The position numbers were made by a program, and so were the translations under genes. Below, piece after piece: positions 35,166 to 46,101 of a DNA stretch of 64,000 nt. The notes below the pieces were generated by a model, which ran no database searches, was not told where the DNA came from, and saw nothing but the letters and a program-made list of their open reading frames with translations. This stretch comes from Thozetella sp. PMI_491 (lineage: Eukaryota; Ascomycota; Sordariomycetes; Chaetosphaeriales; Chaetosphaeriaceae). The DNA lies in the NCBI GenBank assembly GCA_021432635.1, contig MU270019.1, positions 248,001 to 312,000 on the forward strand, written 5' to 3'. The stretch's first letter is position 1. Every line of letters begins with the position of its first letter.

Positions 35166-37699
35166 ATGTATTCCCTAGCCCCGGGACTTGGGCCCAGACA
35201 AATCATCAAATTCACTGCTGTGTTGTCCGGTCTCTTGATTGGGCTGGTCGGTCTCGCCACTGCTGCCCGTGAGGCAGGCTACGGCACGGGCAAGTTACTA
35301 AAGTACGGACAGCCCTTTCAGCAGGCCACAGGGGACACGCAAGGAGATGACGCAGTGTTTCCGTCTTATAATCGTTATGGAATTCCCATCTATAATGATG
35401 ACAATTTAACTAGACCGCCTCAGACCATACATCCCAATCGTTCGTCCTGGGGCGCGGATGAGACGGTTTGGGCGAGCGAGTCTGAAGTTAAAGTCTGGAG
35501 GACGCACCCAAGATTATTCGGTTCTTCACGAGAATGGCAGACGTTGGTGTCTCTCATTCCTACAGATCCTTACTTATCAAGATGGAATAAATCAATTTTT
35601 GATGCTGCGGATGCCGCATATTCCGAACCTGCGCTGAGTTATGTTATTGATAACTCATTAGAAACCGAGGGCGTTCTCAACACTGCTCGAGCGCTGCAAC
35701 TGCGTATTAAATATTGGGCATACGCTCACAGGCTATCGCAAGACCTCAAATGGAAGGAGAGAATATGGAAGGATTTATTAGTCGCGTCAGGAAATGCCAC
35801 CCAGTATTTTGGGGAACCCGGTGACAACTGGAACACTCGGTAAGCGGTGAAGAGATACCTCAATATCATCATCTCCCTGAGCACGCATTAACAGCTGGCT
35901 ATCAAGACATTGGCTTGATGTTGGCGAATTCCTTGTCGCCTTTGCCCTCGCGTACGATTGGTTATATCAATCTTGGACTGTTGCCGAAAGAGAGGCACTC
36001 CTCTGGACGATGATCTCGTTGGGACTCGAGAAAGGGGCTGAAGCTTACAGCGCGAACCACTGGTTCCTAAGCGTCAACGGAAACTGGAATTGTAGGTTTT
36101 GGCCCCCATGGATATATGAAGAGGCACGTTGAGCTGAATATTATGACCGTTATAGGCGTGACGAATGGGGGCCTGATTATTGGATCTCTAGCGGTCTACC
36201 ACGAAGACCCTACGGGAATCGCAAATCAAATTCTCCCTATGGCTACCGAGAACGCAGAGGAACATTGTGGTCGAGCGGTGCATTCTGATGGTACATGGAC
36301 TGAGACCCCAGATTACTGGTACGTGGACTTCCTGCTTTTCTAACCCTCTCGAACTCGCTGCTGAGAGTTCTGTGGAAGGTATTTCGGAACGCAAGCGCAT
36401 GCGCAGATCTCCTCGGCACTTCTCACTGCCACGGGAAGCACCCACGGGATGCTGTCCCGGGCTGCTTTCGATAGAACATCCTTGTTCCATATGTACAGCT
36501 ACGGTATGACCAAGAAGTTCGAGTACGGAGACTGCGGCCCCCGTAAGCTGACGGCTACCGCGAACTCACTGTTCTTCTATGGTGCTTACTTCAACACACC
36601 TGCATATATGTTATTCCAGCGAGATAGAATTGACGCAGCTGACCCACTTTCCATGCTATGGTACGAGCCGCAAATAACTGGATCATGGTTTCACGATCTC
36701 CCTCTCGATCGGGAGTTCCCTGACCCCAAAGGAGCTTGGGTATCCATGAGGTCAAGTTGGAGCGACCCGAATGAACTATTCGTGGCAATGAAAGCTGGAA
36801 GGCTGACTGGCCATCAAACCCGTAAGTACACCTACCCCCTATACGAAGCTCCCGGGGGGTTAGTGGCTAATTACCTAACTACCGCTTGCTCTAGATGGGA
36901 ACCTTGATGCAGGTGATTTTGTCCTGGACGCACTAGGTGAGCGATGGGCTGTGCAACTCTGCCAAGACAGCTATGTTGCGCCCGGGTATTTCTCCAGCGA
37001 GCGCCAAGACAGCCTGCGTTGGGAATATTATCGGTGTAGTACCGCGGGGCAGAACGTGCTCCTATACAACGGATCGAATCAAGTTGTGGATGCGGAACCA
37101 TCAACACTATTTCAAAGCACAAATACCACGCATAGCTCTGCGGACTTCAGGGCGGAGAGTAGCACTGCTTTTTGGTCCGCGGACCTGAGCACTGCATATG
37201 CAGGAGACGTTGATATTCGGCGCAGCCTTCGATTGCTACAGGGGCGGAAACAGGTCTTAATACAGGACGAGATTCGCAATGTAAACTTTCCAAGCCAGTG
37301 GAGGATGCATACTGAGGCTACAATCACGTACAGTGAAGGGGGTAGAAAAGCTTGTATGGCCTTCATTCTTTCTTCTTATAGCTACAAGTTGGCCGCTAAC
37401 TTTTGTTTATACCAGACCTCCACCTTAACAACAAGACGCTTGATGTTACTATTGGCTCACTTTCTAGACTCCACTTCCATACCATGGAAGCGGCTCGGGG
37501 AGGGGGCGACTCTATACTTTTAGGAGGAGTCACCGACCTAGACAATCCCGGAGTCAACGTGCTTGCCATCGACATTCCTCCAGGTAACCACACAGTGACT
37601 GTCAGGTTCACACCGCATTGGACGTCGTCATGGGTATCTTGGGAGCCACCAGTAATTCCCAGCAGCCTGTGGTCCTTGACATCTCACAATCCCATTTAA
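35166..37699 (+). CDS. Heparinase II/III-like polysaccharide lyase, membrane-anchored
   Basis: Predicted lyase of the alginate lyase/heparinase II/III fold, about 739 residues, six exons: 35166-35839, 35895-36091, 36156-36318, 36379-36821, 36895-37353, 37416-37699. An N-terminal hydrophobic segment (IIKFTAVLSGLLIGLVGLAT) is a signal anchor or signal peptide. The (alpha/alpha) toroid region has HWLDVGEFLVAFALAYDWLY and SANHWFLSVNGNWN followed by VTNGGLIIGSLA, the typical active-site Asn-His region. The C-terminal beta-sheet domain starts with HGNLDAGDFVLDALGERWA (His493 onward), the heparinase II/III signature. It would cleave an acidic polysaccharide by beta-elimination. It stands between a polymer synthase and an oxidase, so the likely substrate is the polymer made by its neighbour. 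Its stop codon overlaps that of the next gene. Confidence 0.83.
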
Positions 37700-39414
37700 T
37701 TTCCTGGAACTTTGATCCGTAATGTTGTAGCGATAGATGGCGTGCCGTGAGCGTTCAATGCAAATAGCATCCAGTAGCCGGGGAGAAGAACTCCGGGGTC
37801 TTGGGGAAGATGTGTGTTGTATAGCCAGCTCTCAATAGGCCTGTCATCCGTTCTATCCTGGTGTTTCGGCTGCCCACGACTAAGTTTTATCCGCCGTTGG
37901 TCTGTGTTGATAGAATGGGTAGCAGATGCATAGCGAATCAAGACCAGATCGATGAACGGCTCGTCCGCGTATAGTGATATATGGTCTCCTGGCAGGAGTT
38001 CCGTCTTGGAAACTTCCAATATCACAGGCCGGCGGGCAAGTCGCCCTGTAGCGGCGTCGAATAGATTTGGCGGCAGATATACTTGCACGTCCTTGTGATT
38101 CACTTTCTCGTCTTCACACCGCTTCCAGCACAGTCCTCCTCCGCCGGTGAGGACTGTAGCGTCTGGAAGAAGCAACGCAAAGCTATGGTACGTCCTAGGG
38201 ACAGGTGATCTCGCCATGTTGGTGAAGCGGTGAGTCCGGGGGCTCCACATCTCTGGGACTAACGAAGCATTGACATCGGTCCATTGAAGCGCCCACGTCA
38301 CTCCGCCGCTGATAAACACGTCACCGCTGGGCAGGACGACACTATTCGCAAACGCGCGCGCCGAATGCATGTCATCAAGGCGTTCAATGAGTGGCCGTGT
38401 AAAGGGGTCGCCAATTGTCACGATGTGTGCATTGTTGGTCGCTGGACACCCCTTGTAGCTTTCCGAGCCACCTAGTGTGAGAATCTTGCCGTGCAATGCG
38501 TCATACATGACCGCGTTACCATTCATGGCGTCCGAGTCGTCACCACGTGAGCCGGCCGGGATGGTGCTACCGTGCTCCGTGAGCATATACCAGTTAATTG
38601 CAGACGAAGGCCCCGCCTGGAAGACAGAGCCATTGGACCAGGCAAAGAGCCAGGCATGGTTGTCGGAGGCGAAGGCTCCTTCAGTATCGTCGGTGAGCAT
38701 GGGCGTCGACGAGCAGCCTGGTAAACTGGCCCACACCCCTGTACCTTCGTCAAATACCTCGCCATTCTTCCCGGATAAGCCTCCGCTCCAGGAACCGCCA
38801 AGAACGAATATGCGGCCGTCAGAGCAGGTCGTGTGAGAGTGGTATCCACGGCCGAGAACCATCTCGGGTCCCCGGACCCACTCCCCTGCATCACTCTTGT
38901 AAATACTGACACGCCTCGAACTCTTTCCCCCAGTGACGAAAATTTCACCGTCCGAGGTCAAAGAAATGCCGGGACAAAACATGTTATGCCGAGTTTCTGA
39001 GAGGTTTTGGCTGATCACCGTCCCAGTGGACGGGTCGAAAACGGCGGTGATGGTATTTCCACTGTCCTCCTCTCCTGCCGCATCAAAGATAGTGGCCGTG
39101 TCTGCAGCCCATAGCAGCACCTTTCCAGTCCTTGGCTGTGTGGCAGCGGCCGCTGCGACAAGGGGGACCGAAATCAGAGGGCCCCAGCGGCCGACTAGAG
39201 CAGGATTTTCACGGTGCCAAGTCGTGTGAATTTGAGGGAAAAGGGAACGAAGGAGTGTGAGCGAGAGAAGCAGTGCCGAAGCAACGAATATAAACAAGAT
39301 AAATCTTCGCAATCTTCCTACTCCGACGTGCATCGTGGGGGACTTCCACTGTTTCGGCTGCATACTGGACTGCATAAGGGCGTATAACTGTGCAACGTAT
39401 CGGATATATCCCAT
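37696..39414 (-). CDS. Galactose-oxidase/glyoxal-oxidase-like copper radical oxidase (AA5), type II membrane protein
   Basis: Single-exon, 572 residues from the first ATG; ATGs at residues 14, 18 and 28 are alternative starts. The radical-copper site is complete by motif: Cys147 in NMFCPG, Tyr191 in RGYHSH and Trp209 in GGSWSGG (the Tyr-Cys thioether pair and stacking Trp), Tyr409/His410 in RTYHSFA, and His500 in YASATHSINTDQR. Kelch blades surround them and a DUF1929-type domain ends the protein. In place of a carbohydrate-binding domain there is one membrane span (RFILFIFVASALLLSLTLL), so the catalytic part faces outside. It oxidises primary alcohols or aldehydes to give H2O2. Tail-to-tail with the lyase, the two stop codons overlapping in TTTAA. 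Absence of introns contrasts with both neighbours. Confidence 0.9.
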   Translation of the reverse strand: MGYIRYVAQLYALMQSSMQPKQWKSPTMHVGVGRLRRFILFIFVASALLLSLTLLRSLFPQIHTTWHRENPALVGRWGPLISVPLVAAAAATQPRTGKVLLWAADTATIFDAAGEEDSGNTITAVFDPSTGTVISQNLSETRHNMFCPGISLTSDGEIFVTGGKSSRRVSIYKSDAGEWVRGPEMVLGRGYHSHTTCSDGRIFVLGGSWSGGLSGKNGEVFDEGTGVWASLPGCSSTPMLTDDTEGAFASDNHAWLFAWSNGSVFQAGPSSAINWYMLTEHGSTIPAGSRGDDSDAMNGNAVMYDALHGKILTLGGSESYKGCPATNNAHIVTIGDPFTRPLIERLDDMHSARAFANSVVLPSGDVFISGGVTWALQWTDVNASLVPEMWSPRTHRFTNMARSPVPRTYHSFALLLPDATVLTGGGGLCWKRCEDEKVNHKDVQVYLPPNLFDAATGRLARRPVILEVSKTELLPGDHISLYADEPFIDLVLIRYASATHSINTDQRRIKLSRGQPKHQDRTDDRPIESWLYNTHLPQDPGVLLPGYWMLFALNAHGTPSIATTLRIKVPGN

Positions 39415-40883
39415 AGCTCACTCACGGCGGCAGGAAAGAGAGAAATCTAGGTTGGAACTTTCGTTGGCATACGGGAGCGTCCGCCATCTTCGATACTTGG
39501 TAAGAACTTCTGTCGGCATCAACCGATCTATCCCAGCGCGATCCGATGCGGCGTACTTCCAAGCCCGGGTGTACAAAATACGCTGTACACGCGGAGCCCA
39601 GTTAGAATAGTCGGGGTCAGAGAAACGTCCTAACCCCGAGGGCCTAAGGCTTGGACGAGGCTGTCTCTGGCTCGCTTATCACACCCTTACAGTTCAGCTG
39701 GCAGGAGGGTGGCACAGAAATGTGACGGAGACAAACAAATGTCGCATGCACTTTGCGGCCAACACACCAGGCACGGATGCGTATTGGCCGGGTCTCGACC
39801 CATGGTACTTGTGACAATCTTAGCGATCTTCCGCAACACGCTATTAACAAGATCCTACTAATTACTACTTGTTTGCAAATGCGGCATCTATCACTCCGTA
39901 CTTGGCATGCTACCTTCAAAATGTGATACAAAATCGGTCCGTTTGCATTGTGCTCGCTACATTGCTCAGATACAGCTCGGCGCAGCAGGCGAGGGCTGAA
40001 GCGAGTGAACGAGGCTACCGAGATACCGACCCAGGGGTTGATACACCCCTGTATTTATTGAGGCACGAGACCGTCTAACTTCCCCAATAGAGATGAGTTG
40101 GAGCTCCGTGAAGAATTGATATCTACCTAACCTACCTTGGGAAACGAGGCTGGAACATTGATATCCTGTAATAAAGAGAGCCGCATATTTAACCAGTCAA
40201 AAGTTCTAGTGAATAAAACAACAACAGCTGTAAGAGATAGAAAGAGTGTGTGAATGAAGGCAATAGCTAGTTCGATTTCGCGAGAAGCGAGTATATGATA
40301 TCAACCCTCCCCCTCCTTCTGGGTCTAGGATAACCTATCTGTTCTAGGTCGCATGTGACTTGCCGAGCCCATCAACATCCCCAGTCCCTTGTAAGTAATT
40401 TGTACCCGCGATACCCAGATCGCTATTGATAAGGATGGGCAGTTGGATAGAGGAATTCAACCAACCGCTCTCTGGGCCGAGTCCAATCATGATCTAGTTC
40501 GCCGCTCGCTTCATAGGTCCGAAAGTTGTACTTAGAGGTTTTTTGGTCAACTCACGTCGTACATGAGTAATATTTCAGCCGGTATGATTTCACAACTATG
40601 CCTCGTAGTAGAGGAACTGAAACGACAGTGTCTTCTAGGCACCTACCCAGTTGCATCGACGCGTCGGGCTATCGAACGTGATTAGTTCTGCACACCATGG
40701 CATAAACAGTATTCTCATCCCTAAGGAGATGGGTCTTATTACTACCTAGACTATGGTGAATTGATAAGCAACAACCTTCCTATAAGGTCTTTGATCGCGG
40801 CAAAGTGATAAAACCAACACTTCAATCCGCAGAGTTCCCGCAACGCCGTATGTCTCTGCCGACTCGCTGATTATATCTTTACT
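39415..40883. other. Intergenic, no supported gene
   Basis: About 1.5 kb with short ORFs only, without domain signal. It contains the upstream region of the oxidase and the downstream region of the GPI-like gene. Confidence 0.55.
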
Positions 40884-42048
40884 TTACAACAAGAAGAGCG
40901 CAGTGAATAATGCCAGTATCAGACAGGAGGTATACACATTCGTTTGGCTCGCCGATGCAGTTTGAACTGGTGGCGAGGTGGTTGAGGCTGCCTGGCTCGT
41001 TTGAGAGACAACTGTGATAGTGGGGCTGGCAGCCGCCGAAGTCGGCGTCACAGATACCACGGTGCTGGATGGAAGGAGGCTTCCGGTGATGGTAGGAATG
41101 GCGTACGGAGGATCGAAGAGACCGAAATTTCCGCAGGCACCGCAGGGTGAGGCCCAAGATTTCACCTTGTCTGGGGCTGCGAGAACGGGATCGCACCGCC
41201 CGCCGGGGATCATGGTAGCGATAACCGAGGGCTCGGCTGTCTGGGGGCAGTCGGTATCCAGATCATTCAGTGTGAGCTGTCGCGTCTCTCCAGATCCGGG
41301 AACGATAGTAGAGACCTCATCCAGGTTGAGGTCGTATATCGTGCTGGTTGCTGATGGGCCTATAGGTGCCCCTAGAGGATTGGTGCCGACCATAGTGTTG
41401 ACCAGCATATACACCGAGGGAGATGTACTGCATGAATAGTTAGCAAAGTTGGGTCTCTAACAAGTGAGATGTGCAATCATAGTGGCCACAAAATTACTCA
41501 CAATGTATAGTCGAGAGGTGTGAACACATATGTGGAGGGATATACATAATCGGCGCTTGTGGGCCAGAAGAATAGCTCAACGGTGCCGGCGGATCTATGA
41601 AGACATGTTAGCGTAATCCGGTTATCGGTTCCACTCCTGAGCGGTCATAAAACTCACATTTGGCATGTAGTCGGGCATGGATCGTATGAAGAGATAGGAG
41701 TTGGAGTTGGAGTTGGGGTTGGAGTAGTGGGGCATATTGTCACATTGGTTGTCACATCGACCGTCGTAGTGACGATAGACGGGAGAGACGTACGGTGAGA
41801 CACCGGTGTTGAGTATTTAGTGTGGACGTGATGCGTGCTGGGCTCGCTTTGAGCTGGGTCGCAGGTGGTAGTAGTGGTAGAGAAGATGTGGGATTTGTTT
41901 TCATGGCGAACTGGGAAAGCTTCAAGGGGTGTTAGTGCATGAGGGTAGCATGGAGAGGTGACGGTGCGGGCGTACCACCAGCCTGTGCTTCCTGGGCGCC
42001 TAGGACTAGCAGTCCTACGGACAGCCATGTCTTACCAGCGGACAGCAT
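40884..42048 (-). CDS. Secreted Ser/Thr-rich GPI-like surface protein
   Basis: 323 residues in four exons: 41976-42048, 41658-41919, 41502-41594, 40884-41427. The N-terminal signal is MLSAGKTWLSVGLLVLGAQ. The middle holds a Thr/Pro stretch made of a TP dipeptide repeat, then an ordered region (TVELFFWPTSADYVYP, VYMLVNTMVGTN, DLNLDEVSTIVPG, WASPCGACGNFGLFDPPYA). The C-terminal part is Ser/Thr-rich and ends in a hydrophobic tail (CLILALFTALFLL), the pattern of a GPI anchor signal. The ordered region matches ascomycete secreted proteins I have seen annotated only as hypothetical; its function is unknown. Splice sites are strong (branches GCACTAAC, ACGCTAAC, TGCTAAC). Probably a cell-wall protein. 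Confidence 0.75.
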
Positions 42049-43057
42049 GGTTTTAATTGTCATAACAGAAGCGATAGAAGCGGTAGACGCGATAGAAGCG
42101 ATAGTAGCGATACAGGTTTAGAATTGTACCAAAATGCAGGCCAAGCGAGTGTCCTGATGAACCTTGAATAGTGTTAGAAATGCTATAAAACGATAAAACA
42201 ATAGGATCGACTCACAGAGTTATAGCGAGAGCTGGGAAGAGTGTGGCTAGAAGGTGAGGGTACGGTAAGCGGCTTAACAGGACCCTTTTTATTTTTTAGC
42301 CGTGACCTTGATGCCGATCCCTTTCGGGGGGGGGCGACGGTTTGGAGCTGCGCATCTTTAAAGGTATACGGGAAGACACATCACACCGGCGTCATATTTC
42401 TGGAATTAGACCCGAGGCTCAAACCGGACAGTGATTGAGCTGTGCGCTGGACGCTAGTTTCATCATGGATGCCAACTTTCCAAGTCTCGGTGCTCCAGCG
42501 CGCCGCTGGCCGGTAGCCACTCAGTGCGTACCGTGGACACAGCGCTGGAGCGCCTCTAGCCTCACGGTAGCAGGGGGGGTTGGGAAGTGTGCACAGCTTA
42601 ACGGCCAGCAGCTGGCCAATGGGCGCGGCCCAGATCGCCGTCCGGCCAGGGGTTCGACCTGCTATGACGTTATCACCGACGCTGAATGCACGCGCCAAGA
42701 CACGCAAGGTTACATCAGTCGGAGCTTTTCGAGCGAGGCTGGAGACGCTGGGGCAAAAGGCAGGTACATCATCTCCAAATGCATCGCATTTGCCATAATC
42801 GTCGCCAGCGCATGCATGCATGACGACACCACAATATGATACGGGGGTCTTCAATTGCTTTGCAGCATTGCTCCTTTAGCTCTTCTCGGCACCTGATTTC
42901 CCTTTGAAGGCGGCCCGCTGCCACTGGTGTTCCGTATCTAGATTTATCTCTACCTGGTGCTTTGGAGCAACGAATCCACCATGTCGCCGCATCACTAGGC
43001 GACCACAACTTGCGCGTACACGACGGTGTCCTTTTTGCTCGCCCATGCATCAGCAAA
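42049..43057. other. Intergenic with small minisatellite
   Basis: About 1 kb between divergent genes. The first part holds degenerate copies of a GAAGCGATA-like unit (about 42066-42112). Overlapping ORFs on both strands near 42.4-42.9 kb show no domain and no splice logic and are not called. Confidence 0.5.
42066..42112. repeat. Minisatellite of GAAGCGATA-like units
   Basis: About five imperfect copies of a 9-bp unit (GAAGCGATA, GAAGCGGTA, GACGCGATA, GAAGCGATA, GTAGCGATA) just upstream of the GPI-like gene's start codon, so it probably lies in its 5' untranslated region or promoter. Confidence 0.65.
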
Positions 43058-45227
43058 ATGCAGTTCAATACGGCAGTTGTTGTGGTTTTATTTACTTGGC
43101 TCCTGGAGTCAGCTTGGGCAGGGTCGTCGGGTCCACAGGCACTCGAGATTCCGGCTAGTGAATATTTGTAAATCTCCCCAATTGCTCGGAGGCAGTGTGT
43201 ACCGTTGCTAACAGGTCCTTCGGAAGCGAGGGGAACGATGGGCCATGGAGCAGCTTCCATGTTCGTGTTGGGACACCAGAGCAAGCTGTTCGCGTGATGG
43301 TATCCACCGCCTCCCCGGAGACGCTAGTAGTGCTATCCGACTTGGGCTGCACGTCAGGGGCATTTGGGAATGGTGCTACTCCTTCCAACTGCGCCGTGTC
43401 CCGGGGGGTTCTCTTCAATCCAAATGACTCTTCCACATGGCACTCCGCCGGCAAATACGCGATTAATGGCGATGGAGTTGGTCTGGAGGCGAACCTGGGA
43501 TATTCTCAAAACGCGGAGTTCGCTCTCGAGACTTTAGCCATTGGTCTGACGGGGCCCAGTTTAAGGAATCAGACGGTTGCCGGGATCGGGACCGCGAACC
43601 CCTTCTATCTGTAAGGAAATACTGTCTCTTCTGCGGAGTTGCCTAGTTATGGCCGCATTCTGACATTTTTCTGCGCTTTTAGGGGCATTTTTGGGTTAAA
43701 CAACCAGCCCGTGAACTTCAGCTCACTAGGAAACTACTCTGCGACCTCGTTCGTGACAACTCTCAAGGACCAAAAGCTAATACCAAGTCTGAGTTGGAGC
43801 TATACAGCCGGCGCACGATACCGTAAGCTATTTGAGGTTGACATGACGTTCGAAGCCGCAACTTCTCTCGCTAACTTGCTACTCTGAGCTAGGGCTTAAA
43901 CAAGTGTACGGCCAGCTCATCTTTTCTGGATACGACAGGTCACGATTTAATGAGGACAAAACGGCGTCTTTCACAATGGCTGATGACCAAACCCGCGACC
44001 TGGTGGTGTCTCTTCAGTCGATAGGTTACAGCGGGGAGCAGCAAGCTACTCTCCTCTCTAATTCTATACAGGCCTACGTAGATTCGACCGATCCGAACCT
44101 ATGGCTCCCGAGCGAGGCATGCGACGCGTTCGAAAAAGCTTTCGGTTTGACCCTCGATAAAACCACCGGGCTATACCTAGTCAACGATACGCATCATACC
44201 TCTTTAGTCAATACGGATGCAGAGGTAACCTTTCGGCTTTCAGACGTTAAATCAAATGGAGGGACGGTCACGATCACCCTTCCTTACGATGCGTTCGCCT
44301 TGACAGCACAGCCTCCGCTGGTCGACAACAGCAGCTACTATTTTCCTCTGAAGCGGGCAGCCAACTCGACACAGTACACGCTTGGCCGAACATTTCTCCA
44401 AGAGGCGTAAGAGGTGACCAGATGCTGAGTATCTAGTAACGACAGCTAATGTACCTTGCAGATATCTTTCAGCGGACTACGAGCGCAAGACGTTTAATAT
44501 CTCGCCGTGTGTCTGGAACGAAGGTGCAAAGGAAGACATCGTCACAATCCTGTCTAAAGACGACCCTGGATCATCCGGTGGAGGTAGCGACTCGTCATCA
44601 TCTGGCTCCGGCGGCCTCAGCCCAGGCGCTATTGCCGGAATCACAGTGGGATGTGTACTGGTCGCTATTCTCATTGCCTGCCTTGTGCTCTTGCTGATCC
44701 GCCGCCGCAACCTGGTGGTCACTTACGCTGCACGAGATCCAGTGCCGGATGAAGCCGTCATGACGGGCCCCGTATTTAATTCAACCTCGAATCATTCCCC
44801 GTCCTTCGTACCAACAGGGTCATCTCCTGCGACGGTCGGGGAGGCGATTGCGGAAGAGCGGGACTCTGATGACACGGGCCACGCGATGCACGCGAAGTCT
44901 CAGGCGCAGGCGGCCGAAGATACGCAGCGCGTACACGAGCTACACGGCGAATCGACGGGCTTTCGGCATATTCATGAAGCTGCGGGGGTGTTTGAGTTGC
45001 CTGGTAGTACCGTGCCTGCAGGGATGACACACGGGCAGCGGCATGTACCAGCTACCGTTGGTGAGTTCCCTGGACAAAGAGGCAGAGAGCAACGAGCTAC
45101 TGGGCACACGCCGTCCCCTTCGGTGTCGACAATGGATACTACAGGAAGGCATGGGCCAGTAGAAGACGGCATGACAGATCTCGTATCGCCAACCACACCT
45201 GTCCGTCGCCATTCGAATTCTTCATGA
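43058..45227 (+). CDS. Pepsin-like (A1) surface protein with eroded active site
   Basis: 641 residues in five exons: 43058-43167, 43215-43610, 43683-43822, 43893-44406, 44462-45227. Signal peptide MQFNTAVVVVLFTWLLESAWA. The aspartic-protease fold is recognisable (SFHVRVGTPEQAV, GLNNQPVNFS, GQLIFSGYD, SPCVWN). The first catalytic DTGS is replaced by STAS (67-70), and the second site reads VDSTDPNLWLP. This is probably not a working protease but a non-catalytic homologue of yapsin-like proteins, perhaps a sensor or scaffold. A Gly/Ser-rich linker leads to one membrane helix (about 441-466) with RRR stop-transfer, then a 170-residue unstructured cytoplasmic tail. It converges with the LysM-chitinase relic and kelch gene. 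Confidence 0.82.
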
Positions 45228-46101
45228 CAGAGCATTGAGCCGGAAGATGTCAGATATGGGAGGGGGTCTAATGTGGCGCCTGGATATAGAAAAGATATTC
45301 TGATGCATGATCAGACATGCCCACGTTGGAGCTAGCATAGGCTAAACAATTGTATAGTTATCATGTAGTAATTGCGAACTTTTACGGCCTCCACGTCATC
45401 CGAACTATCTACGTCGGGAAGGCGATGCACGACGTTATGGAGCTATCTTTCAGTCACTTTTTGGACGGTCGGTGTTAGGCATCGATTCCTACTTCCACGA
45501 AATCCACAAGGATGCCAGTTCTTTTACCCATATAAGTTGTATCATAACAGCAGATAGACGGCTGAGATGATTCTGTATCTTACGCGGAGGGTACCGAATT
45601 ACTGCAAACAACAGGAAGTTGCTCGGCAATTGCGCTTGCGAAAGGCGTGTGTAGCTCGGATGGCACGTTGCCCGACTTCAAGCCGAAGCCCAACGACGAC
45701 GGCTCGTGCTCGATGTACACCATCCATGCTGACGACACACGTGCAGGTCTTGCAGCCGCAAATGTTGTAAATATTTATCTTAATAGATTTACAGAATATT
45801 TTGATTTATTGATTTATGTAAAACTACTCTATAAGATAGGATATGCTTGTAATAAAATACAATTATATGACTATACATTCTAAATATATCTTATAAAGAG
45901 TATCTTCTAATTAATAGGAGGGTTAGCTATACTAACTACTTATTAGGTACGTCTTTATATATTCATACCCTTATGTTTCCCTCCTGCCAAAACCCTCCAC
46001 ATAACCGAAAGGCATCGGCTTAGAACCTCCCCTACCCACTTAATCGGCTTTAATTCTAGTTTATACAAATATCACATCTTTCCGTCCCCGGAGGCAACAA
46101 A
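45228..46101. other. Intergenic with AT-rich island
   Basis: Contains the LysM/GH18 relic (listed separately) followed by an AT-rich block at about 45.77-46.0 kb. No intact gene. Confidence 0.55.
45645..45772 (+). pseudogene. Fragment of a LysM-containing chitinase
   Basis: The frame reads CSSDGTLPDFKPKPNDDGSC followed by SMYTIHADDTRAGLAAANVV. From memory this is the junction between a cysteine-rich motif and a LysM domain in fungal GH18 chitinases/LysM proteins (GSC.sYtV..gDTC..LAAA). The copy ends abruptly in AT-rich DNA and has no catalytic domain, so it is a broken remnant only about 40 codons long. Confidence 0.6.

Noticed and set aside
41690-41730. TP dipeptide tract as a CRISPR-like or regulatory repeat
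   Set aside because: It is a coding microsatellite within exon 2 of the GPI-like protein.
42381-42854. Overlapping ORFs of 130-157 codons on both strands
   Set aside because: GC-rich sequence opens several frames at once; no family signal and no exon logic.
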